NCBI RefSeq assembly: GCF_030315685.1
Contig: NZ_JASXSI010000003.1
Coordinates: 271,777 to 335,776, forward strand
Origin: Gordonia sp. ABSL11-1
GTDB taxonomy: Bacteria; Actinomycetota; Actinomycetes; Mycobacteriales; Mycobacteriaceae
Direction: 5' to 3'
Length of the DNA: 64,000 nucleotides
Position 1 is the first letter of the stretch, and the number at the start of each line of letters is the position of its first letter. Below are positions 28,596-37,489 of this stretch, piece after piece. Under the pieces are notes generated by a model. It saw only the letters and a program-made list of their open reading frames with translations. It was not told the DNA's origin and did no database searches. Both the position numbers and the translations under genes were made by a program.

Positions 28596-29612
28596 ATGAG
28601 GCTTGGTCTGGTCGGGTATGGAGCCGGCGGGCGTCTGTTCCACGCGCCCTACATCGCGGCGGTGCCCGAGATCGACCTGGTGGGTGTGGTGACGCGCAAC
28701 CCGGAGCGCCGGGCGGAGGTCGCCGCCGACCTGCCGGAAGTCGGTGTGTACGACTCGCTGCCGGACCTGCTCGACGCGGGTGTGGACGCCGTCACGATCA
28801 CCACGCCGCCGGACACCCGACGCGATCTGGTGCTCGATGCGGTGGCCCGAGGAGTGCACGTGGTCGCGGACAAGCCGTTCGCGCCGAACGCCGCCGGTGG
28901 CCGAGAACTCGCCGATGCGGCCGACCGCGCCGGAGTGTTGCTCAGCGTGTTCCACAACCGACGCTGGGACACCGACGTGGAGACAGTCCGACGGATACTG
29001 CCTCGGCTGGGCGAGGTCTGGCGGGTGGAATCCCGGTTCGACCTCGACGAGCCCGGCAGCCTCGACGCCGGTCCCTCGGGCGGCCTGCTGCGGGATCTGG
29101 GTGCGCACCTGGTGGACCAGGTGCTGACGCTGTTCGGGCCCGCGGTATCGGTGACGGCGCATCTGGACCGGATCGATCAGCCCGAGGGAGCCACCGACTG
29201 TGGGTTCATCGTCGGGATCGATCACCGCAGCGGCGTCCACTCGACCGTGAGCGCGAGCAAGATCAACCACCTCTCGGCGCGGCAGTGGCGGATCCACGGT
29301 TCGGAGGGCGCCTACGTCAGCGACGGCACCGATGTCCAGATCGATCAGATCAAGCAGGGTCGCCGACCTGCCGATGACCTGGCGTCGTGGGGCTACGAAC
29401 GACCGGACCGGCTCGGCACGTTGCACACCGCGCAGGGCGTCGAGTCCGTGCCGTCGGCGCAGGGCCGCTACGACGAGTTCTACCGGCAGTTCGCTGCTGC
29501 GGTGGAGCATCAAAGCGCCCAGCCTGTCCCGGCGTCGGACGGCGTAGCGACCCTCGCGGTCCTCGACGCGGCCCTCCGTAGCGCTGACCTCGGCGAGACC
29601 GTGCGTCTCTGA
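28596..29612 (+). CDS. Gfo/Idh/MocA family oxidoreductase
   Basis: 338 residues. The Rossmann motif LGLVGYGAGGRLFHAPYI is followed by the DKP variant of the EKP signature (HVVADKPFAPNAAGG) and a C-terminal domain with GGLLRDLGAHLVDQVLTLFG, where the HxxDQ segment carries the catalytic His. The gap after the GxGxxG (GAGGRLFHAP) matches the scyllo-inositol dehydrogenase IolW/IolU type subgroup rather than IolG. A strong AAGGAGAG precedes the ATG. It is divergent from the inositol-type transporter and shares its operator-containing region, so a role in scyllo-inositol or a related polyol is plausible but unproven. Confidence 0.87.
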   Translation: MRLGLVGYGAGGRLFHAPYIAAVPEIDLVGVVTRNPERRAEVAADLPEVGVYDSLPDLLDAGVDAVTITTPPDTRRDLVLDAVARGVHVVADKPFAPNAAGGRELADAADRAGVLLSVFHNRRWDTDVETVRRILPRLGEVWRVESRFDLDEPGSLDAGPSGGLLRDLGAHLVDQVLTLFGPAVSVTAHLDRIDQPEGATDCGFIVGIDHRSGVHSTVSASKINHLSARQWRIHGSEGAYVSDGTDVQIDQIKQGRRPADDLASWGYERPDRLGTLHTAQGVESVPSAQGRYDEFYRQFAAAVEHQSAQPVPASDGVATLAVLDAALRSADLGETVRL

Positions 29613-29705
29613 ACGTCGCCGCGGACAAGTTCGCCCCTCGCCCGGTCGGAGGAGGTCCAAGGTCCAACGCCATTCAGGCTGCCGACGAACCTCCACAGAC
29701 GGCGA

Positions 29706-29743
29706 CCGGCCGTTGCTCCCCGCGCCAGGGGAGCAACGGCCGG
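29706..29743. terminator. bidirectional hairpin terminator
   Basis: A perfect 16-bp stem (CCGGCCGTTGCTCCCC with its complement) and loop GCGCCA, midway in the 175-bp gap between the convergent oxidoreductase and mmsA genes. No long T-run follows, as is common for high-GC actinobacterial terminators. Confidence 0.8.
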
Positions 29744-29787
29744 ACGCGTCAGTGCTCAGATGAGCAGTGATTCAGATGTTCTGTGCC

Positions 29788-31281
29788 TCAGGCATTCTGG
29801 GGGAAGCCGAGGTTGAGGCCGCCGTGGCTGGGGTCGAGCCAGCGGGTGGTGATGGCTTTGGCGCGGGTGAAGAAGTGGACGCCTTCGGTGCCGTGGGCGT
29901 GGGTGTCGCCGAACAGCGAGGCCTTCCATCCGCCGAAGCTGTAGTAGGCCATCGGAACCGGGATGGGGACGTTGATGCCGACCATGCCGACCTCGACCTC
30001 GTTCTGGAAGCGTCGGGCGGCGCCGCCGTCGTTGGTGAAGATGGCGGTGCCGTTGCCATAGGGGTTGGAGTTGATCAACTCCAATGCTTCGTCGTAGGAG
30101 TCGACGCGCACCACCGAGAGCACAGGACCGAAGATCTCGTCGGTGTAGATGGACATGTCGGGCGTGACGTTGTCGAACAGGGTCGGGCCGAGCCAGAAAC
30201 CCTGGGCGTCGCCGTCGGGGTCGACCTCGCGGCCGTCGAGCACGACGGTGGCGCCGTCCTTGGCCCCGGCGTCGACGTAGGCGGCGACCTTGTCGCGGTG
30301 GGCTTTGGTGACCAGCGGCCCCATGTCCGAGTTCTTGGTGCCGTCACCGGTCTTGATGGTCGTGGCGCGGTCGGTGATCTTGGTGACCAACCCGTCGGCG
30401 ACATCACCGACGGCCACGGCGACCGAGATGGCCATGCAGCGTTCACCGGCGGAGCCGAATCCTGCGTTGACCATGGCGTCGGCGGCGAGGTCGAGGTCGG
30501 CGTCGGGCAGGATGATGGCGTGGTTCTTGGCGCCGCCCAACGCTTGGACGCGTTTGCCGGCGGCGGTGCCGGTGGCGTAGACGTACTGGGCGATTGGCGT
30601 CGACCCGACGAAGCTGATCGATTTGATGGCCGGGTTGGTCAGCAATTCGTCGACGGCGGTTTTGTCGCCTTGGAGGACGTTGAACACGCCATCGGGCAGG
30701 CCGGCTTCCCTCCACAGTTCGGCCAGCCAGATGGCGGCGGTGGGATCCTTCTCCGACGGTTTGAGCACGACGGTGTTGCCGGCAGCGATGGCGACGGGGA
30801 AGAACCACATCGGCACCATGGCGGGGAAGTTGAACGGGGAGATGATGCCGACCGGCCCCAGGGGCTGGCGCACGGAGTGCACGTCGACCTTGGTGGAGGC
30901 ATTCTCGGTGTAGCCGCCCTTGAGCAGGTGCGGGATGCCGCAGGCGAACTCGGCGACCTCCTGGCCGCGGCTGATCTCGCCGAGTGCGTCGGAGAGCACT
31001 TTGCCGTGCTCGGCGGTGATGATGGCGGCCAGTTCGGGCTTGCGGGCCTCGAGCAGTTCGCGGAACTTGAAGAGGATGGCGGTGCGCTTGGTCAGGCTGG
31101 TGTCGCGCCACGCGGGGAATGCTGCGGCAGCGGCATCGATCACCGCGCGGGCGTCTTCGATGTTGGCCAACGCCACCTCACCGGACAACGCGCCGGTGGC
31201 GGGATTGGTCACCGGGGCTGTCGCACTCGAGGTACCGGGATAGGACTTGTTGTTGACCCAATGGGAAATGGTCGTGGGCAT
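29788..31281 (-). CDS. mmsA: methylmalonate-semialdehyde / malonate-semialdehyde dehydrogenase (CoA-acylating)
   Basis: Last enzyme of the inositol pathway: converts malonate semialdehyde to acetyl-CoA with NAD and CoA. 497 residues of the aldehyde dehydrogenase superfamily, starting MPTTISHWVNNKSYPGT with AGGAG upstream. The NAD-binding helix FVGSTPIAQYVYATG, the LGGAKNHAIILPDADLD segment that replaces the usual general-base Glu in the MmsA subgroup, and the nucleophile in GSAGERCMAIS are all visible. It is the distal gene of the iol operon read leftward from 37296, separated from iolG by about 70 bp. The same protein may also serve valine breakdown. Confidence 0.93.
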   Translation of the reverse strand: MPTTISHWVNNKSYPGTSSATAPVTNPATGALSGEVALANIEDARAVIDAAAAAFPAWRDTSLTKRTAILFKFRELLEARKPELAAIITAEHGKVLSDALGEISRGQEVAEFACGIPHLLKGGYTENASTKVDVHSVRQPLGPVGIISPFNFPAMVPMWFFPVAIAAGNTVVLKPSEKDPTAAIWLAELWREAGLPDGVFNVLQGDKTAVDELLTNPAIKSISFVGSTPIAQYVYATGTAAGKRVQALGGAKNHAIILPDADLDLAADAMVNAGFGSAGERCMAISVAVAVGDVADGLVTKITDRATTIKTGDGTKNSDMGPLVTKAHRDKVAAYVDAGAKDGATVVLDGREVDPDGDAQGFWLGPTLFDNVTPDMSIYTDEIFGPVLSVVRVDSYDEALELINSNPYGNGTAIFTNDGGAARRFQNEVEVGMVGINVPIPVPMAYYSFGGWKASLFGDTHAHGTEGVHFFTRAKAITTRWLDPSHGGLNLGFPQNA

Positions 31282-31352
31282 GGTGATTCTCCTGTGGGGT
31301 GACCAGCGGTTGACTGATGCGGGGGTGGGCGGGCTTCTCGTACGTCGACTCG

Positions 31353-32450
31353 TCAGGCGCCGGGAATGGAGGCGCGCGAGACCATCTCGACGTTCTGCGG
31401 CTTTCCCGTCTCGAGCGCTTTGACACCGGCCGCACATACTGCGGCGGCGGCATAACCGTCCCAGGCTCCGGGGCCGTCGACATTGTCGCCGCGGCGGACC
31501 GCGTTGACCCAGCGCTGGATCTCGACGTCGTAGGCGACACCGAAACGCTCGACGAAGGACGGTGTGATGTCACCCGTCGCGATCCCGGCGATCTTGCGGC
31601 CGTCGACCGTGTCGGACTGCACCGGGTTGCGCTGCTTGCGGATCAGACCCTGATCCAAGCCGATGAACGCCGATCCGAGCTCACCGACGAGTTCGGTGCG
31701 CACCTCGTAGGCGACGCCGGTCGTGACGAAGCACTCGACGTCGATGTGCCGGCCGGACTCGGTGGTGAAGATCGCGATCTGCGGATCCTTCAGTCCTTCC
31801 GGGGCATTCGGGTTCGCGCCCGGAGCGATGATCTGTACCGACGCGATCTCCTCGTCGAAGAAGAACCGCGTCGCGTCGACCTCGTGGACGAGGGAGTCCT
31901 TGACGATCATCGAGCTGTCGAAGCTGGGTGGTACCGCAGGGTTGCGATGGACGAAGTGCGCCATCAGGGCCTGGCCGAAGGTGCCGTCGTCGATGAGTCC
32001 CTTCAGCAGCTCGTACTCATGATCGAAGCGACGCATGAACCCGACCTGGATCAGCTTGCGGCGCGATTCCGCCTCGCGCTTGACGACCTCGAGCGAGGTG
32101 GCGACGTCGGTGGTGAGCGGCTTCTCGCACATGACGGGCTTACCCGCCTCGAGACAAGCGAGCAGCTGCTTCTCGTGCGTCGGACCGGGAGTCGCGAGAA
32201 TGACCGCGTCGACCTCGGGGTCGGCGATGGCGTCCAGCGGATCGTTGATCACCCGGCAGCCCGGGATGGTGGCCGCGAGTTCTTCTGCCTTCTCCGGGAG
32301 GTAGTCGTTGAGCACCGTCACCGTGGCGCCCTTGGTGCGCTCGGTGATACGGGCGACATGGTCGGCGCCCATCATCCCGACGCCGAGGACGGCGATGCGC
32401 AGGTCTCGCCCTGAGGAACGAGTTTGCGAGTGTTGCGAAGGGTCTGTCAT
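31353..32450 (-). CDS. iolG: inositol 2-dehydrogenase
   Basis: First step of inositol breakdown: NAD-dependent oxidation of myo-inositol to scyllo-inosose. 365 residues of the Gfo/Idh/MocA fold with LRIAVLGVGMMGADHVARI (Rossmann), PVMCEKPLTTDVATS (EKP), and the catalytic-region motif KDSLVHEVDATRFFF with the Lys-x-x-x-x-His-x-x-Asp residues expected of IolG. VQVGFMRRFDHEY is also typical. It overlaps iolD by four bases (ATGA), so it is translationally coupled within the operon. Among the six Gfo/Idh/MocA enzymes here this is the best candidate for the canonical IolG because of sequence and position. Confidence 0.9.
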   Translation of the reverse strand: MTDPSQHSQTRSSGRDLRIAVLGVGMMGADHVARITERTKGATVTVLNDYLPEKAEELAATIPGCRVINDPLDAIADPEVDAVILATPGPTHEKQLLACLEAGKPVMCEKPLTTDVATSLEVVKREAESRRKLIQVGFMRRFDHEYELLKGLIDDGTFGQALMAHFVHRNPAVPPSFDSSMIVKDSLVHEVDATRFFFDEEIASVQIIAPGANPNAPEGLKDPQIAIFTTESGRHIDVECFVTTGVAYEVRTELVGELGSAFIGLDQGLIRKQRNPVQSDTVDGRKIAGIATGDITPSFVERFGVAYDVEIQRWVNAVRRGDNVDGPGAWDGYAAAAVCAAGVKALETGKPQNVEMVSRASIPGA

Positions 32451-34474
32451 TTCTTCTCTCCCTCACTCGAGGTGGACTGTGCGGATCCGGTGTCGGCAGG
32501 ACTGAGATACGGACGTTGCACGGCCTTCCACTGCGCGTAGACGTCATAGGCCTGCTGGGTGGACTCGAGCGTCGATACCGCGGACACCGGTACGTCCCAC
32601 CATGATTCACTGTCGGGCGCACCGATCAGCGGATCGGTCTCCACATGGATGACCGTGGTGCGCTCGGCGGCCTTCGCCGCCTTGATCGCATCGGTGAACT
32701 CGGCGGCCGAGGTGGCGCGGATGACGTCGGCTCCGAGGGAGGCGGCGTTGGCTGCGAGATCGACCGGCAGGGTGTCTCCCTCGAGGCGTCCGTTGTCGCC
32801 GCGGTACCGATAGTTGGTGCCGAACCGTTGCGAACCGAGCGACTCCGAGAGTGATCCGATGGATGCGAAGCCGTGGTTCTGGACCAGGACCACGATCACC
32901 TTCAGATTCTCCTGAACGGCCGTGACGAGCTCGGTGGCCATCATCAGATACGAGCCGTCGCCGACCATGACGAACACGTCGCGGTCGGGGCAGGCCATCT
33001 TGACGCCGAGACCGCCGGCGACCTCGTAACCCATGCAGGAGTACCCGTACTCGACGTGGTAGCCCTTGGAATCACGGGTGCGCCAGAGCTTGTGCAGGTC
33101 ACCGGGCATGGATCCGGCCGCGCAGACGACGACATCGCGTGGATCGGAGGTCTCGTTCACCAGCCCGATGACCGCACCCTGGGTCAGCGCCTCGTCGCCG
33201 GTGGCGATGTTGGTGCCGACCGAGGTCGGGGAGTAGGCCTGCTCGACGATCGTGTCCCATTCCCGGGCGAGCGTGCCGACGCGCTCGCGATATGCGGGGT
33301 CGACCGCATACCCGGAGAGGAGGTCGTCGAGGGCCTCGACGGATTCGCGTGCATCGGCGACGACGCTGTAGCCGCTGTGCTTGACCGAATCCAGGGACGC
33401 CACATTGATGTTCACGAATCGCACACCCTCACCGGTGAACGCGGTGCGGGAGGCGGTGGTGAAATCGCTGTAGCGGGTACCGATGCCGATGACGACATCG
33501 GCCTCGGCGGCGAGTGCGTTGGCGGCGGTCGTACCGGTGGAACCGATCGCCCCGACGGACTGCGGATGGTCGTAGGCCAGCGATCCCTTGCCGGCCTGAC
33601 TCTGTCCGACGGGGATGCCGGTCCGCTCGCAGAACGTGGCGAGTGCCTCGGTGGCGCCGCTGTAGATCACGCCGCCGCCGGCGACGATGAGCGGTCGCCT
33701 CGCCGAACGGATGATCTCCGCGGCCTCGGCGATGACGTGGCGCTCCGGCAGAGGCCGGGCAACATGCCAGGTGCGCTCCGCGAAAAGTGATACCGGCCAG
33801 TCGAATGCCTCGGCCTGCACGTCCTGGGGGATCGCAACGGTCGCGGCGCCGGTCTCCACCGGATCGGTCAGCACCCGCATTGCGCCGAGCAGCGCTCCGG
33901 GCAGTTGCTCGGGTCGCCAGACGCGGTCGAAGTAGCGCGAGACCGGTTTGAACGCATCGTTGACCGTGACATCACCCGACGAGGGGAGCTCGAGCTCCTG
34001 CAGCACCGGAGACGTCGAACGAGTGGCGAACGTGTCGGCGGGCAGCAGCAGTACCGGCAGGCGGTTGATGGTCGCGAGCGCCGCACCGGTGAGCATGTTG
34101 GTCGAGCCGGGTCCGACCGATGCGGTGACCGCCCACGCCTCCAGTCGGTCCTTCATACGTGCATAGGCGACGGCCGAGTGCACCATGGCCTGCTCGTTAC
34201 GACCGAGCACGTACTTGAGCGACAACTCCCGGCCGGCGTCGACATCGTCGATCTCGTTCTGCAACAGCGCCTGACCGAGACCGGCGACGTTGCCGTGACC
34301 GAAGATGCCGAAGCAGCCGGCGAAGAACTTGGTGCGCACGCCGTCACGCTCGACGAACTGGTTGGCGAGGAAACGCACCGTCGCCTGTGACACGGTGAGG
34401 CGGACGGTCGATTCACCGTGGGGGCTGCGGACGCCGGTGATTCCGCCGGCGCGTCCCTGATTGATCGGTGCCAC
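32447..34474 (-). CDS. iolD: 3D-(3,5/4)-trihydroxycyclohexane-1,2-dione hydrolase
   Basis: Thiamine-diphosphate enzyme that hydrolytically opens the six-carbon ring to 5-deoxy-glucuronate. 675 residues from a GTG, slightly longer than usual because of an Ala/Ser-rich tail (ADTGSAQSTSSEGEKK). The catalytic Glu region appears in GRNEQAMVHSAVAYAR; the ThDP-binding motif is in FVMVGDGSYLMMATELVTAVQEN with the continuation NHGFASIG. FFAGCFGIFGHGNVAG near residue 50 is diagnostic for IolD. It lies between iolB and iolG in the operon. Confidence 0.95.
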   Translation of the reverse strand: MAPINQGRAGGITGVRSPHGESTVRLTVSQATVRFLANQFVERDGVRTKFFAGCFGIFGHGNVAGLGQALLQNEIDDVDAGRELSLKYVLGRNEQAMVHSAVAYARMKDRLEAWAVTASVGPGSTNMLTGAALATINRLPVLLLPADTFATRSTSPVLQELELPSSGDVTVNDAFKPVSRYFDRVWRPEQLPGALLGAMRVLTDPVETGAATVAIPQDVQAEAFDWPVSLFAERTWHVARPLPERHVIAEAAEIIRSARRPLIVAGGGVIYSGATEALATFCERTGIPVGQSQAGKGSLAYDHPQSVGAIGSTGTTAANALAAEADVVIGIGTRYSDFTTASRTAFTGEGVRFVNINVASLDSVKHSGYSVVADARESVEALDDLLSGYAVDPAYRERVGTLAREWDTIVEQAYSPTSVGTNIATGDEALTQGAVIGLVNETSDPRDVVVCAAGSMPGDLHKLWRTRDSKGYHVEYGYSCMGYEVAGGLGVKMACPDRDVFVMVGDGSYLMMATELVTAVQENLKVIVVLVQNHGFASIGSLSESLGSQRFGTNYRYRGDNGRLEGDTLPVDLAANAASLGADVIRATSAAEFTDAIKAAKAAERTTVIHVETDPLIGAPDSESWWDVPVSAVSTLESTQQAYDVYAQWKAVQRPYLSPADTGSAQSTSSEGEKK

Positions 34475-34501
34475 GATGGCTTCTTTCTCGTCGGTGGGTG
34501 G

Positions 34502-35371
34502 TCAGGAATTCTCGTGCAACGGAAGTCGGGGATCGACGTCCTGGTGCTCCCAGCTGCCGCGCAGCCAGGTGTGGGCAGGGTCGTCGCAGATGTTCCAGGC
34601 GCGTTCCTCGCCGGGTCCGGCCATCACGTTCAGGTAATACATGTGATAGCCGGGGGCGGCGATCGACGGTCCGTGGTACCCGTGCGGCACGAGGACGACG
34701 TCGCCACTGCGGACCTCCTCGAGCACCTCGATCGGGCGTTCGGGCGTGCCGTAGACCCGGTGATAGCCGAATCCCGGTGAGCCGTCGGGTCCGTCGGCGA
34801 TCTCGAAGTAGTAGATCTCCTCGAGCTGCGATTCGTTCTCGCTGTTCTCGTCGTGCTTGTGGGCCGGGTAGCTCGACCAGTTGCCACCCGGGGTGATGAC
34901 CTCGCAGGCGATGATCGAGTCGGCCTCGAAGACACCGGCCGTCCCGAAGTTGTGCACCTGCCGGCTGCAGTTGCCCGCACCCCGCAGCTCGACCGGGACG
35001 TCGGCCGCCGGAACATACCGGAAGGGAAGACGATTCCGCGCCCGCGCCCCGCACAGTGCGAAGCGTCCGCCCTCGGTGCTCGTCACGCTGAACTCGGAAT
35101 CGATTCCCACATAGGCGAAGTCGCTCGGTCCGTCGAACACGCTCGAGCGGCCGGCGAGATCGAACGAGGTCCCCCCAGAGCTGACCGTCGCCGACCCGGA
35201 CAGGGGTACGACGATGATCTCGTCGTCGCCGGAGTGGCGGGTGACCGATTCGCCTGCCCCGAGTTCGACGACGAAGAGCGACGATTCGGTCCAGCCGGCC
35301 GACTCCGGCGTGACGTCGACGGTGAGCGGCGCCGGGGCCGATCGCGCGGGGATGTAGTACTTGGAGTTCAT
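34502..35371 (-). CDS. iolB: 5-deoxy-glucuronate isomerase
   Basis: Converts 5-deoxy-D-glucuronate to 2-deoxy-5-keto-D-gluconate. 289 residues of the double-cupin IolB family, starting MNSKYYIPARSAPAP with GAGGTGAG upstream. Cupin metal-binding residues appear in YPAHKHDENSENESQLEEIYYFE and HGYHGPSIAAPGYHMYYLNVMAG. Length and motifs are normal. Only four bases separate its start from the stop of the aldolase gene upstream. Confidence 0.95.
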   Translation of the reverse strand: MNSKYYIPARSAPAPLTVDVTPESAGWTESSLFVVELGAGESVTRHSGDDEIIVVPLSGSATVSSGGTSFDLAGRSSVFDGPSDFAYVGIDSEFSVTSTEGGRFALCGARARNRLPFRYVPAADVPVELRGAGNCSRQVHNFGTAGVFEADSIIACEVITPGGNWSSYPAHKHDENSENESQLEEIYYFEIADGPDGSPGFGYHRVYGTPERPIEVLEEVRSGDVVLVPHGYHGPSIAAPGYHMYYLNVMAGPGEERAWNICDDPAHTWLRGSWEHQDVDPRLPLHENS

Positions 35372-35375
35372 CGGC

Positions 35376-36317
35376 TCACCTCACCAGGTTGACCGCGGTG
35401 TCGACCGCGGTGGCGACGTCGTTGTCGGCCGGGTACAGCAGAGTACGTCCGACGATGAGTCCGCGGACCGACGGGATGCGCAGTGCGCGTTCCCAACTCG
35501 CGAAGGTCTCGTCGGGGGCGGTTTGCGGGTCGCCGCCCAGCAACAGGGTCGGCAGGGTCGTCGCGTCCATGACGCGTTCCATCTCGTCGACGACCGGCAA
35601 CTTCAACCACGTGTACGCCGATGTCGAACCCAGGCCCTGGATGATGTGCATCGACTTGATCACCGCATCGGCCGACAGGTCGTTGCGAACCTTTCCGTCG
35701 ACCCGCGACGACAGGAACGGCTCGAGCATGGCGATCGAACCGCCGGCGGCGAGGTCGTCGACCGCCTCGGCGCACGCCGTCATCATGTTCAGCGTGCCCG
35801 GGTCGGCAAGATCGACGCGGCACAGCATCTTGGCGCCGTTCAGTCCGGCGTCGATGGTCCACTTCGCTGTTGCGGCGGTCATCCGGTCGTCGAGTTCGAA
35901 CGACGCTCCGGCGAGGCCGCCACGGTTCATCGAGGAGAAGACGACCTTGTCCTCCAGGGCGCCGAGGAGGAGGAGGTCATCGAGGATGTCCGAGGTGGCG
36001 AGCACGCCGTCGACGCCGGGGTTGGCCAGTGCCGTGCGCAACCGGTCGAGCAGATCGGAGCGACTGTTCATCGCGGTCGGGTTGGAACCGACCGACAGGG
36101 CCCCGCGTGCCGGGTGGTCGGCGGCCACGATCATCAGACGGTCGGAACCGGTGACGGTCGAGCGACGTCGCCGACGCGCCCAGGCCTCGGCGATCGCCTG
36201 CGGGTGGGTGGCGCGCACGGCGGTCACCTCGGCGTAGGTCGAACAGGTCGAGACGGAGACCCCGTTGGGGCTGATCGTCGTGGCCGACGGACCCGCCGTC
36301 GTGGCGACCTCAGACAT
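35376..36317 (-). CDS. Cgl0158-type class I aldolase, probable 5-dehydro-2-deoxyphosphogluconate aldolase
   Basis: 313 residues with a TIM-barrel aldolase fold of the DeoC/LacD type, matching the Cgl0158 family found in corynebacterial iol operons. Visible elements are LMIVAADHPARGALSVG (early strand with Asp), DGVLATSDILDDLLLLGAL, NGAKMLCRVDL (candidate Schiff-base Lys in GAKML), and the phosphate-binding end TLLLGGDP and GLIVGRTLLYPADND. Position between iolC and iolB strongly suggests it performs the aldol cleavage of 2-deoxy-5-keto-gluconate 6-phosphate that IolJ does in Bacillus. The start at 36317 overlaps the iolC stop by 8 bases; the open frame extends further but is antisense to nothing conserved. 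Confidence 0.82.
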   Translation of the reverse strand: MSEVATTAGPSATTISPNGVSVSTCSTYAEVTAVRATHPQAIAEAWARRRRRSTVTGSDRLMIVAADHPARGALSVGSNPTAMNSRSDLLDRLRTALANPGVDGVLATSDILDDLLLLGALEDKVVFSSMNRGGLAGASFELDDRMTAATAKWTIDAGLNGAKMLCRVDLADPGTLNMMTACAEAVDDLAAGGSIAMLEPFLSSRVDGKVRNDLSADAVIKSMHIIQGLGSTSAYTWLKLPVVDEMERVMDATTLPTLLLGGDPQTAPDETFASWERALRIPSVRGLIVGRTLLYPADNDVATAVDTAVNLVR

Positions 36318-37296
36318 TGATCTTCTCCTGTGCTGTCGGTGCGGATTCGGCCAGAGCGGCGACCTCGTCGGCCGTCGGCATGGCTGTCGAGCATTCGAGT
36401 CGGCCGGCGACGATGGAACCCGCGGCGTTGGCGTGACGCAGGATCTTCTCCAGTGGCCAGCCCTCGAGCAGTCCGTGGCACAGGCTGCCGCCGAAGCTGT
36501 CACCCGCACCCAGTCCGTTGACGACATCGACCGGAATCGGCGGGACCTCGATCGACTCGGACCGGGTCTTGCCGAGTACACCACGGGGTCCCTGCTTGAC
36601 GATCGCCAGCTCGACACCCAGGTCGAGCAGGGCGTCGGCGGCGGCGTGGGGATCGGTCTCGCCGACGGCGATCTCGCACTCCTCGCGATTGCCGACAGCG
36701 ACCGTGACGTGCGTCAGTGCGCGTCGGACCTGCTCGGTGGCAGCGTCCGGCGACGACCAGAACATCGGCCGGTAATCGAGGTCGAGAACCGTCAGCGACT
36801 GTCGGCCACGAGCCTCCCATGCGGCGAAATGTGCACTGCGCGAAGGATCTTCGGACAGGCCGGTCACCGTCGACCAGTACAGCCGGGCGTCGTGGACCGC
36901 CGTCGTGTCGAGCGCGGCGGCCTCGATTTGAAGATCCGGTGCCGTCGGCTTGCGGTAGAAGTAGAGCGGGAAGTCGTCGGGAGGGAAGATCTCGCAGAAT
37001 GTCACCGGGGTGGCGTACACGTCGTCGACGCCGACGAAGCGGTTGTCGACCCCGAGTCGCTCGAGCTCACCCCGGACGAACCGGCCGAACGGGTCGTCGC
37101 CGACGCCGGAGATGAGCGCGCTGCTGTGTCCGAGGCGGGCGGCGGCGACGGTGACATTCGCGGCACTGCCGCCGAGGAACTTACCGAAGCTGGTGACCTC
37201 TTCGAGTCCGACGCCGATCTGCTGCGGATAGATGTCGACACCGCAGCGGCCGATGGCCAGCACATCGAAGGCGGGTGTCTCGCGTTCTACGCTCAC
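36310..37296 (-). CDS. iolC: 5-dehydro-2-deoxygluconokinase
   Basis: PfkB-family sugar kinase that phosphorylates 2-deoxy-5-keto-gluconate at C6. About 328 residues from GTG 37296 (VSVERETPAFDVLAIGRCGVD), chosen because AGGGAG lies 6 bases upstream; an ATG at 37374 would add 26 residues and no ribosome-binding site is seen for it. PfkB motifs are KFLGGSAANVTVAAARLG and VVNGLGAGDSFGGSLCHGLLEG with the catalytic Asp in GAGDS. Unlike some iolC genes it has no C-terminal aldolase domain; the separate Cgl0158-type gene supplies that role. First gene of the iol operon, facing the paired operators at 37401-37421. Confidence 0.93.
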   Translation of the reverse strand: MSVERETPAFDVLAIGRCGVDIYPQQIGVGLEEVTSFGKFLGGSAANVTVAAARLGHSSALISGVGDDPFGRFVRGELERLGVDNRFVGVDDVYATPVTFCEIFPPDDFPLYFYRKPTAPDLQIEAAALDTTAVHDARLYWSTVTGLSEDPSRSAHFAAWEARGRQSLTVLDLDYRPMFWSSPDAATEQVRRALTHVTVAVGNREECEIAVGETDPHAAADALLDLGVELAIVKQGPRGVLGKTRSESIEVPPIPVDVVNGLGAGDSFGGSLCHGLLEGWPLEKILRHANAAGSIVAGRLECSTAMPTADEVAALAESAPTAQEKINV

Positions 37297-37400
37297 GTAC
37301 TGCTCCCTGCTCGTGGTCGAAGGGTGGGGGACCCGTTGTTCGGGGGACTGTCGGGTCGTGACTTCCACTGGCATCCACTGTGCGTCAGTTCACAACCCAA

Positions 37401-37421
37401 TGTCAAGACTTTGTCCTGACA
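37401..37421. promoter_or_regulatory. paired iol-type operators in the iolC / oxidoreductase divergent promoter
   Basis: TGTCAAGACT (37401-37410, which is AGTCTTGACA on the other strand) and TGTCCTGACA (37412-37421) lie 11 bp apart, about one helical turn, in the interval between iolC and the oxidoreductase at 37490. The second site matches the IolR-type consensus fully and the first in nine of ten positions on the minus strand. A single bound complex could control both directions. Confidence 0.7.
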
Positions 37422-37489
37422 TTCTTACCTGGCATAGTCAGTGTCAGAGCTCACACGGGCCGTGCGGCCTCTGTCGAAAGGAATTCGAG

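Noticed and set aside
29767..31302. A 511-codon plus-strand frame opposite mmsA
   Set aside because: Antisense of an aldehyde dehydrogenase; Gly/Val/Asp-rich composition and no recognisable domain.
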